DNA from: DATAFO01 sp046728935
GTDB lineage: Bacteria; Actinomycetota; Thermoleophilia; Solirubrobacterales; 70-9
DNA: 7,812 nt
Direction: 5' to 3'
Assembly (NCBI GenBank): GCA_046728935.1
Contig: JBKPFS010000045.1
Span: forward strand, 1-7,812
Part shown: in pieces, positions 1 through 6,063 of the stretch
Numbering within the stretch: the first letter of the stretch is position 1
Layout: every line of letters starts with the position of its first letter
Made by a program: the position numbers and the translations under genes
The notes under the pieces: generated by a model
Seen by the model: the letters and a program-made list of their open reading frames with translations, nothing else
Database searches by the model: none
What the model was told of the DNA's origin: nothing

Positions 1-573
1 CTCGAAAAGCAGATGCGGCCACGGAAAGAACACCTCGCGGTACCGGTGCGATGCCTTCGGCCCGCGATGAAGATTGAAATAGAGCCAGGCGCGCCCGCCC
101 AGACGCAGCACGCGCCCGATCGCCGCCAGCATCGCCACGGGGCGACGCACGTGCTCGAGCACCGCTGAGGAGACGACCGCATCCATCGACGCCTCGGGGA
201 GCAGCTCATCGCTCGCCAGGTCCGCGACGTGGAAGCTGACGCGCTCCCGGCTGAACTCCTCCCAGCGATCGCTGGGGACGACATCGACGCCCACCGCGCG
301 CTTGGCATCCGCCTTCTTCACCAGCAGATGGGTCATCTGGCCCTGCGCGCACCCGATCTCCAGCACCTCCTTGCCCTCGAAATCGAGGTCGCGCGAAACC
401 ACCTTCAGCCGCTTTCGCGCGCGAACCATGCGGCCCTGCGGGTCCACGCGCGGCGCAGCGGGGACCAGCGGCTTGGATCGGTACTCCTCGTTCAGACGCT
501 CGAACAGCTCGAGGTCGTACCCGCTCGCCCCCTCCCTTGAAGCCGGCTGGCTTCCGACGGCCACCGCGCTCAC
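1..573 (-). CDS. Class I SAM-dependent methyltransferase, partial (C-terminus beyond window)
   Basis: An open frame of 191 codons runs from a GTG at 573 to the window edge without a stop, so the 3' end is missing. It reads as a Rossmann-fold methyltransferase of the Methyltransf_11/25 type. Motif I, EIGCAQG, is at residues 72-78; the acidic end of strand 2, GVDVVP, at 95-100; VADL at 116-119; MDAVVSSAVLEHV at about 130-142; and the post-motif helix and strand RVLRLGGRAWLYF at about 154-166. The substrate cannot be told; small molecules, lipids and sugars are all possible. The GTG overlaps the TGA of the upstream regulator (GTGA), which suggests translational coupling. An AGGCGG stretch a few bases upstream is a modest ribosome binding site. 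A second GTG at codon 4 is an alternative start. The fold assignment is firm; the function is not. Confidence 0.85.
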   Translation of the reverse strand, partial: MSAVAVGSQPASREGASGYDLELFERLNEEYRSKPLVPAAPRVDPQGRMVRARKRLKVVSRDLDFEGKEVLEIGCAQGQMTHLLVKKADAKRAVGVDVVPSDRWEEFSRERVSFHVADLASDELLPEASMDAVVSSAVLEHVRRPVAMLAAIGRVLRLGGRAWLYFNLHRGPKASHRYREVFFPWPHLLFE

Positions 574-1814
574 GAATCCGCCTGACGGCGGACCTTCCCC
601 GCCTCCGTGCCGGGCTCCATGGCCGGGCCGCGTGGCGGGGCGATGCCGAGAACGCGCATCGCCTTCAGGCCCAGGCCGAGCTTCTCCCGACCCTCGGTCG
701 ACGTGATGTCGTGACCCGAGAGCTCCTTCACCCGCTCGAGCCGGTACCGGACCGTGTGCCGGTGGGTGAACAGCTGCTCGGCCGTCGGGGTGACGTTGCC
801 GTCGTTGTCCAGATAGGCCTCGATCGTCGCGACCAATTCCGTCTCGTACTGCTCGTCGTAGGCGGATAGCGGCGCCACCGTCTCCTCGTAGAACCGCTCC
901 AGCTCGCCCGGGTCCTCGCTCATCGCCGGGAGCAGCAGCCGGTAAGCGCCCGTGTCCTCGAAGGCGAGCAGCTCGATCCCCTCCGCCTCCGCGACGTTGG
1001 CCGCCAGCAGCGCCTCCTTCCCGGCCCGATAGAGATCAACCGGGTCCTGGACCCACCTGCTCCGCGCGACCGTGACATGAAAACCCGGCAGCGACGCCGC
1101 CAGCTCGCGCGCCAGCCCCAGCGCCGCGCGGGCGAGATCCTCATCGCCCGCCGCCGGAATGATCGCCGCCACGTCGGCCGCCTCCGCATCGGGATCGAGC
1201 CCCGCGATCGAGCCGCTGCTCGCCGAGCGCAGCGCGCGCAGCGCGACCACCAGCACCCGCGCGCGCCAATCGCCCGTCTGCGCGGAGCGCGGCGCCGCCC
1301 TGGTGACCAGGGCTCCCGCCCCATTCTCGATCTGGCCCCCGAGCTCGGCCGCCCTAGCGATGATGTCGCCGCGATCCGTGACCCCGCGCCGGAGAACCGC
1401 CCGTACGAACTCCCCCGCGGCCTCGTCGCTCGCCCACTCGGGCGCCCGCGAGCGCTCGAGCTCGAGCGCCAGCAGCGTCGACACCATGCGCAAGGTCGTG
1501 GGCGGCGGGGCATCGCCCCTGGGGCGGTAACGGAGCTCCCCCACCGCGGCGTCGGCGACCCGCAGCTCGAGGATCGCGACGTGCTCCGCCCCCGAGAGCA
1601 GCTTCCCCTCCTCCGCCGAGGAGGACGCGGCGACGGCGAGCACCGCGCTCGAGCGGTCGATCAGGGCCACGCTCGCCGCGAGCGCCTTGCCCGCCGCCCG
1701 GGCCACCGCCGGCAGACCCGCCCCGGACTCGATCGCCTCGGAGAGCGCATCGAGACTCGCCTCCTCGGACTGCTTATTTGCAGGGGTTTTCTTCGCCGGC
1801 GCCTTCGAGCTCAC
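570..1814 (-). CDS. PucR/CdaR-family transcriptional regulator with C-terminal helix-turn-helix
   Basis: 414 residues. The N-terminus (1-20) is a Lys/Ala/Pro-rich tail. Residues 21-125 look like a GAF-type or poorly conserved sensor region, about 165-290 a CdaR GGDEF-like region (GFHVTVARSRWVQDPVDLYR at 244-263), and 326-370 the PucR-type helix-turn-helix with the hallmark HRHTVRYRLERV at 351-362. Family members are cytoplasmic regulators, often of purine, sugar-acid or amino-acid catabolism; the ligand and targets here are unknown. An in-frame TAG at 1824-1826 lies three codons upstream, so the GTG at 1814 is the earliest possible start. It has no Shine-Dalgarno sequence. The stop overlaps the GTG of the methyltransferase, a plausible co-regulated partner. 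The gene follows the membrane genes by 60 bp and may have its own promoter. Confidence 0.9.
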   Translation of the reverse strand: MSSKAPAKKTPANKQSEEASLDALSEAIESGAGLPAVARAAGKALAASVALIDRSSAVLAVAASSSAEEGKLLSGAEHVAILELRVADAAVGELRYRPRGDAPPPTTLRMVSTLLALELERSRAPEWASDEAAGEFVRAVLRRGVTDRGDIIARAAELGGQIENGAGALVTRAAPRSAQTGDWRARVLVVALRALRSASSGSIAGLDPDAEAADVAAIIPAAGDEDLARAALGLARELAASLPGFHVTVARSRWVQDPVDLYRAGKEALLAANVAEAEGIELLAFEDTGAYRLLLPAMSEDPGELERFYEETVAPLSAYDEQYETELVATIEAYLDNDGNVTPTAEQLFTHRHTVRYRLERVKELSGHDITSTEGREKLGLGLKAMRVLGIAPPRGPAMEPGTEAGKVRRQADS

Positions 1815-1820
1815 CGGGAG

Positions 1821-1826
1821 ATTCTA
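1821..1826 (-). promoter_or_regulatory. Putative -10 element for a leaderless pucR-like transcript
   Basis: On the minus strand this reads TAGAAT, matching the actinobacterial TAnnnT -10 pattern. Six bases separate it from the GTG at 1814, so a transcript starting at the usual distance would begin at or next to the start codon. No convincing -35 box is visible 17 bp upstream, and no Shine-Dalgarno lies before the GTG. The element overlaps the in-frame TAG. This is a position-based inference only. Confidence 0.35.
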
Positions 1827-1874
1827 GGGCGGCCCGCTCAGGAGGACACAGCGAGGGACGCTTTGCAGACGCGC

Positions 1875-2126
1875 CTAGGAGAACGTCTTGGCGATGTCGT
1901 CCCAGAAGTAAACGATGGTGACTCCAAGGGCCACCCCGAGCAGCACCAGCGCGGCGAGCACGAACACGGCCACCACGACCGCCGTCGCCTTCTCCCACGT
2001 GCGGCCGAACGCGCCCATCGCGGGAACCAGGATGAGGGCGGTGAAGGCGGCCAGGCTGATCAGGCCCGCGCCACCGAACAGCAGGTATTCGCTACCGATC
2101 TTCGCGAGCGGCATCGGGCGATCCAT
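1875..2126 (-). CDS. Small two-helix membrane protein, unknown function
   Basis: 83 residues from the ATG at 2126 (MDRPMPLAKIGSEYLL); an ATG at 2114 would give 79. Two hydrophobic segments are clear, about residues 14-37 and 47-74, joined by a short loop GRTWEKA and followed by a short tail WDDIAKTFS. The tight hairpin with both termini probably on the same side suggests a small integral membrane protein or accessory subunit. I do not recognise a family. The start overlaps the end of the DedA-PAP2 gene by 35 bp (or 23 bp from the second ATG), with no strong ribosome binding site, which fits coupling to that gene. A longer reading from 2180 has a basic, Cys-containing extension buried in the upstream gene and is less likely. 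Confidence 0.7.
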   Translation of the reverse strand: MDRPMPLAKIGSEYLLFGGAGLISLAAFTALILVPAMGAFGRTWEKATAVVVAVFVLAALVLLGVALGVTIVYFWDDIAKTFS

Positions 2127-3576
2127 TCTGCCGTAAGTGCAGGATGAGCATCGCCAGCGCCGCGCAGGTCGCGAAGGCACACGTCCCGAGCGCCCAACCC
2201 GCGCTGACGTCGCTCAGGTAGTGAACGTGGAGGTAGACGCGGCTGAGCCCGACCGCGGCGGCCAACACGATGCCTGCGGCAATCAGGGCGGACGCGTGCG
2301 CCATCCGCGGGCGCAGCCGCACGGTGAGCGTCAGGGCCAGCCAGGGATAGATGATCGAGTACGTGGCGTGGCCACTCGGGAAGGCGAACCCGCTCGCGTC
2401 GACCAGCCCGCCCGCCGGACGAGGACGGGCGACCGCATCCTTCAGCTCGGGCACCGCCACGTGAGCGATCGCCACCGCGACCAGGAGCACGACGAGCTCG
2501 GGCCACCTGCGGTTGGCGGCGAGCACCGCCCCGGCCGCGAGCGCCACCGTCAGCGTGACCGCGGTCGAGCCCAGGACCGTCACAAGCTTGGCCACGTCGG
2601 TCACCCACGCGGCCTGGAGATCGTTCACCACGTCGAACGCCTCCCTATCGCCGGGCGTCGGGCCAGGGTCGCCGGAGACGATCGACGTGTACCCGACGAG
2701 CACGAAGGCCGCCACCGACAGAATCGCCAGCAGGCTCGTGAACTCGAGCCCGAGACCCCCCGGGGTCAGCCGGTGCCAGAGGAATCGCAGCTCCGGCACC
2801 AGCCGCCTGATCAGCGGCGTCGCCTCGAGCCTGGCGACGATCCGGGCACGGTTGCTCGGCTCGCGCACGAACCGCACCGCGAGCACCACGCCCACGATCA
2901 CCGCCACCGTCACCCCGAAGACGAACGTCCCCCGGCCGGCGACGTCGGCCGCCTGGTTGAGGCTCTGGGAGAGGAAGTACCCGACGAGGACAAAGGCGGC
3001 CGACCACAGCCCCGTGCCGAGGACGCTGAAGGGGAGGAACGCGCGATAGCGCATCCGCGAGCTGCCGGCGACGAATGGAGCCAGGGCGCGGACGAGGCCG
3101 ATGAACCGGCCGACCAGGATCGTCTTGCCACCGTGCCTCTGGAAGTAGTCCTCCACCTGCCCGAAGCGCTCGCGCGTGATCCGGACCTTCGGCCCGTGGC
3201 GCATCACGAAGCCGCGGCCCAGCCGCATCCCGATCAGGAAGCTGACGCTGTCCCCTGCCCAGGCGCACAACCAGACCACCGCGATCGTGATCACCACCGA
3301 CGTCTCGCCCTGCCCGGCGATCGCCCCGCCCAGGATCACCGCCGTCTCGCCGGGGAATACGAGGCCGACGAACGCCCCGGTCTCGAGGAACGCCAGCACC
3401 CCGACGAGCGCGTACGTCCAGTCCCCGAGGTCGCTGCCGACGTCCTCGAGGAACCCCTCGACGTCGAGGTTCGGGACGAGGCGCTGGAAGGCGATGAAGC
3501 CAGCGACGACGAGGCCGACGATCACCACCAGGCGCAGGCGCTCGCTGTTTGAGGCCTCCTGCTTCAAGGCAGGCAA
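2092..3576 (-). CDS. Bifunctional DedA-family / PAP2 phosphatase membrane fusion protein
   Basis: 494 residues, multi-spanning membrane protein. Residues about 50-235 are a DedA (SNARE-associated) domain: E65 and E77 (LETGAFVGLVFPGE) are 12 apart and R157 and R163 (GRFIGLVR) are 6 apart, the spacing of the functional acidic and arginine pairs reported in E. coli YqjA. Residues about 280-480 are a type 2 phosphatidic acid phosphatase with all three motifs: K379-x6-R386-P387, PSGH at 400-403, and S445-R446-x5-H452-x3-D456. DedA proteins act as lipid scramblases or undecaprenyl-phosphate flippases and many need proton motive force; PAP2 enzymes remove phosphate from phosphatidate, phosphatidylglycerophosphate or undecaprenyl pyrophosphate. 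The exact lipid is not evident. The start is uncertain: the TTG at 3576 has no good ribosome site, and the TTG at 3567 is an alternative (491 residues). The gene begins 22 bp after ispE. Confidence 0.92.
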   Translation of the reverse strand: MPALKQEASNSERLRLVVIVGLVVAGFIAFQRLVPNLDVEGFLEDVGSDLGDWTYALVGVLAFLETGAFVGLVFPGETAVILGGAIAGQGETSVVITIAVVWLCAWAGDSVSFLIGMRLGRGFVMRHGPKVRITRERFGQVEDYFQRHGGKTILVGRFIGLVRALAPFVAGSSRMRYRAFLPFSVLGTGLWSAAFVLVGYFLSQSLNQAADVAGRGTFVFGVTVAVIVGVVLAVRFVREPSNRARIVARLEATPLIRRLVPELRFLWHRLTPGGLGLEFTSLLAILSVAAFVLVGYTSIVSGDPGPTPGDREAFDVVNDLQAAWVTDVAKLVTVLGSTAVTLTVALAAGAVLAANRRWPELVVLLVAVAIAHVAVPELKDAVARPRPAGGLVDASGFAFPSGHATYSIIYPWLALTLTVRLRPRMAHASALIAAGIVLAAAVGLSRVYLHVHYLSDVSAGWALGTCAFATCAALAMLILHLRQNGSPDAAREDR

Positions 3577-3598
3577 TTGATGGCAGACGACCCGGCCA

Positions 3599-4441
3599 TC
3601 ATCCGAGCCGCTGCGGGGCGCTCACGATCGCATCGGCGTAGCGAGGCGAAAGCGCAGACGCCGCCTCGTCCGCGCGGACGATGTCCTCGAACAGGCCAAC
3701 GGCCGTCGGCCCCGAGCCCGTGACCAGCGCCCTGACGGCGCCCACCTCCTCGAGCGCAGCGAGGGCCTCGGCGATCTCCGGCTGCAGCGACAGCGCGGCC
3801 TGCTCGAGGTCGTTCAGCAACAGCTCCGCGTACTCGAGGGGCGAGGCCCCGCCCGCGGCCGCGGCGCGCAGCTCGCCCGCGATCCTCTCCAGCTCATCGG
3901 CGCTCCGCCCGAGGCCCAGCCGATCCGCCTCCGCGTAGACGTCCGCTGTGGCCAATCCGGCCTCGCCCGGGATCAGGACGAAGCCGAGCTCGCCGGGATC
4001 GGGCAGGCGCTCGACCCGCTCCCCGGCGCCGGCGACGAGGGCGAACGCCGGCTCGAGCTGCGAGGGGACGTCGGCGCCGAGGGCCGCGGCGACCTCCTCG
4101 AGCGAGCCGACCTCGCCGGCCGCGAGGCGGAGCATCGCGGCGGCGTCCGCGCTGCCGCCCCCGAGCCCCGCCGCCACCGGGATCCGCTTCTCGATCTCGA
4201 CGTAGAGCGGCGAGCGACTCCAACCCCGGGCCCGCAGCGCCTCGAGCGCGACCGCGGCCAGGTTCGGCCCCTTGACGCCCGGACAGACGACCTCGTCCGC
4301 CTCACCCTCCGCGTCGACCACGACGATCCGGTCGGAGAGGACGAGGGGGCAGAAAAGCGAGCGCAGCTCGTGCGGGCCGTCGGGGCGGCGAGGGCCAAGA
4401 TAGAGGCAGAGGTTGAGCTTCGCCGGCGCCCGAACGATCAT
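3599..4441 (-). CDS. ispE: 4-diphosphocytidyl-2-C-methyl-D-erythritol kinase (IspE)
   Basis: 280 residues, the usual length for IspE, a cytosolic GHMP kinase that phosphorylates CDP-methylerythritol with ATP in the MEP route to IPP and DMAPP. GHMP motif 1 is APAKLNLCL at 5-13 with the catalytic lysine K8. The glycine-rich ATP loop is PVAAGLGGGSADAAA at 88-102. The catalytic aspartate is D124 in LGADVP. The family signature NDLE is at 210-213, and motif 3 (TGSGPT) at 241-246. The substrate-binding DGYHEL motif reads DGPHEL (21-26), with proline in place of the tyrosine that packs on the cytosine ring. The ATG overlaps the rsmA stop as ATGA, a sign of translational coupling. The order rsmA-ispE is common in actinobacteria and other bacteria. 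Confidence 0.96.
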   Translation of the reverse strand: MIVRAPAKLNLCLYLGPRRPDGPHELRSLFCPLVLSDRIVVVDAEGEADEVVCPGVKGPNLAAVALEALRARGWSRSPLYVEIEKRIPVAAGLGGGSADAAAMLRLAAGEVGSLEEVAAALGADVPSQLEPAFALVAGAGERVERLPDPGELGFVLIPGEAGLATADVYAEADRLGLGRSADELERIAGELRAAAAGGASPLEYAELLLNDLEQAALSLQPEIAEALAALEEVGAVRALVTGSGPTAVGLFEDIVRADEAASALSPRYADAIVSAPQRLG

Positions 4442-5196
4442 CCGAGCGCCTTCGCCAGGGCGATGAACTGCGGCGGGGAGAGCTGCTCGGCGCGCGCGTC
4501 CTCGGGGAGCCCCAGCTCGGCCAGCGCGGCGCGAACCGCCTCCCGCGAGCCCGGCGTCGAGAGCTCCAGCGAGCGCGCCAGGGACTTGCGCCGGTGCGCG
4601 AACGCCTGGCGCACGAGCCGCGCCACCGCCTCGGGCGGCGCCGGGCCGTGCCGCTCCAGGCGCAGCAGCGCCGACTCAACGCGCGGCCTGGGGCTGAACA
4701 CCGCCGGGTCGACCGCGCGCAGGAGCCGCACCTCGCAGGCGAGCTGCGCGATCACGCTCGGCCCTCCGTACTGGCGCGATCCCGGCGCGGCCCGCAGGCG
4801 ATCGGCGATCTCCCGCTGGACCATCACCGTCCACGCCTCCACCCGGCCCAGCTCGAAGATCGTGCGCAGAATCAGCGGCGTCGCGATGGAGTACGGCAGG
4901 TTTGCGACCAGCTGCGTCGGCGCCGGGCGCAACCCGGCGAGGTCCACCCGCATCGCGTCCTCGATCTGAACCTCCACGTTCGGGTGCTCGGCGACGACCG
5001 CCTCGAGCGCCGGACGGAGCCCCGCGTCGATCTCGATCGCGTGAACCGCCGCCACGCGCGGGGCGAGCTCCGCGGTGAGCGCCCCCTCGCCGGCACCCAC
5101 CTCGAGCACCACGTCGCCCGGGCCCAGATCCGCGTCGCGGACGATCGCCTGGAGTAGGTTCGGGTCGCGCAGGAAGTTCTGGCCTAAACGAACCAC
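4438..5196 (-). CDS. rsmA: 16S rRNA (adenine1518-N6/adenine1519-N6)-dimethyltransferase RsmA (KsgA)
   Basis: 252 residues from the GTG at 5196. The enzyme dimethylates two adjacent adenines in helix 45 of 16S rRNA during late 30S assembly, using SAM. Visible signatures are LGQNFLRDP at 4-12, SAM motif I EVGAGEG at 32-38, EIDAGL at about 55-60, the catalytic NLPY at 99-102, VQREIADRL at 126-134, the FSPRPRVESALLRL segment at 168-181, and the basic AFAHRRKSL near 198-206. An ATG at 5316 would add 40 low-complexity, Arg/Pro/Ser-rich residues and overlap tatD by 65 bp. I prefer the GTG because GGAGGAGG lies six bases upstream and the conserved LGQNFL begins at once. The gene sits 55 bp after tatD and overlaps ispE by four bases. 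Confidence 0.95.
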   Translation of the reverse strand: MVRLGQNFLRDPNLLQAIVRDADLGPGDVVLEVGAGEGALTAELAPRVAAVHAIEIDAGLRPALEAVVAEHPNVEVQIEDAMRVDLAGLRPAPTQLVANLPYSIATPLILRTIFELGRVEAWTVMVQREIADRLRAAPGSRQYGGPSVIAQLACEVRLLRAVDPAVFSPRPRVESALLRLERHGPAPPEAVARLVRQAFAHRRKSLARSLELSTPGSREAVRAALAELGLPEDARAEQLSPPQFIALAKALG

Positions 5197-5202
5197 CGGC
5201 CG

Positions 5203-5210
5203 CCTCCTCC
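5203..5210 (-). promoter_or_regulatory. Strong Shine-Dalgarno that sets the rsmA start
   Basis: The minus strand reads GGAGGAGG here, followed by six bases and then the GTG at 5196. This is the best ribosome binding site in the window, and it favours the short rsmA protein over the upstream ATG at 5316. Confidence 0.8.
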
Positions 5211-5251
5211 GCTCCGCGTCCGGGGGCGGCCGGGGCTGCTGTCTGCCGTGC

Positions 5252-6028
5252 TCACCATCGGAAGACCCGCTCCGCGTTCGCCTCGACCAGCGCCTCGAGC
5301 TCGGCGTAGGAGACACCGCGAACGTCGGCCAGCCGCTCAGCCGTGGCGACGACGTTGGCGGGCTGGTTCGGCTGCCCGCGCACCGGCTGCGGGGCGAGGA
5401 ACGGCGAGTCGGTCTCGACCAGCAAGAGGTCGTCGGGGACCAGGCGCGCCGACTCGCGCAGGTGCTCCGCGCGCGGATAGGTGAGGTTGCCGGCGAAGGA
5501 GCACAGCCAGCCGCGCTCTGCCGCCTCGCCGACGCGCTCGGGCGGCGCGGAGAAGCAATGGAGCACGACCGTCACCCCCTCCGCCTCGCCGGCGAGGATC
5601 GAGAACGTCTCGGCGAGCGCCTCCCCGCCGGTCGACTCGGCGCCGTCGCGGACGTGGATGACCAGCGGCTTCGCGACGTCCCGCGCGATCGCGATCTGCG
5701 CCTCGAACGCCCGCAGCTGGTCCTCACGAGAGGCGCGGTCCCGGTAGTAGTCGAGCCCGGTCTCCCCGACCGCCGCGACGCGGGGATGCGCCGCGAGCTC
5801 GCCGAGCTCCGCGACGGCGCGATCGTCGAACCCCGACGACCCGTTCGGATGCCGGCCCACCGCGGCGCGCACCGCCTCGTGCGCGTCGGCGGCGGAGATC
5901 GCGTCGCGGCTCGAGGCCTCGTCGATGCCGACCGTGAGGATTCGCCTCACGCCGGCCGCGCGGGCGGTGCCCACCAGCTCGCCGTCGTCGGGCTCACAGA
6001 GGCCGAGATGGGCGTGGGTGTCGACCAT
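5252..6028 (-). CDS. tatD: TatD-family metal-dependent deoxyribonuclease
   Basis: 258 residues, typical for TatD/YcfH amidohydrolase-fold nucleases, cytosolic enzymes with 3'-5' exonuclease or AP-endonuclease activity linked to DNA repair and degradation. Metal-site residues are all present: H5 and H7 in DTHAHL, E89 in GETGLDYYRD (88-97), H125 in VIHVRD, H157 in LHCFSA, and D207 in ETDSPFL. The substrate-side motif RGQPNQPANV is at 217-226. The frequent GxHPH turn reads GRHPNG (58-63). The ATG at 6028 directly precedes the conserved VDTHAHL. A GGAGG about 15 bases upstream is rather distant, and a TAGG lies closer. It starts 35 bp after metG, consistent with one transcript. The order metG-tatD-rsmA is widespread. 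The physiological substrate is not proven for most members. Confidence 0.95.
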   Translation of the reverse strand: MVDTHAHLGLCEPDDGELVGTARAAGVRRILTVGIDEASSRDAISAADAHEAVRAAVGRHPNGSSGFDDRAVAELGELAAHPRVAAVGETGLDYYRDRASREDQLRAFEAQIAIARDVAKPLVIHVRDGAESTGGEALAETFSILAGEAEGVTVVLHCFSAPPERVGEAAERGWLCSFAGNLTYPRAEHLRESARLVPDDLLLVETDSPFLAPQPVRGQPNQPANVVATAERLADVRGVSYAELEALVEANAERVFRW

Positions 6029-6063
6029 GCCCGGAACCTACCGGCCCCTCCGACGAGCGCGTC

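Noticed and set aside
1077..3552. Long plus-strand open frames of 356 and 471 codons (1077-2147 and 2137-3552)
   Set aside because: They lie antisense to the clear PucR-type and DedA-PAP2 genes, are dominated by Arg, Pro, His and Gln, and show no domain motif. Such frames are expected in GC-rich DNA.
5197..5316. N-terminal extension of RsmA from the ATG at 5316
   Set aside because: It overlaps tatD, codes an Arg/Pro/Ser-rich stretch absent from the family, and the GTG at 5196 has a far better ribosome binding site.
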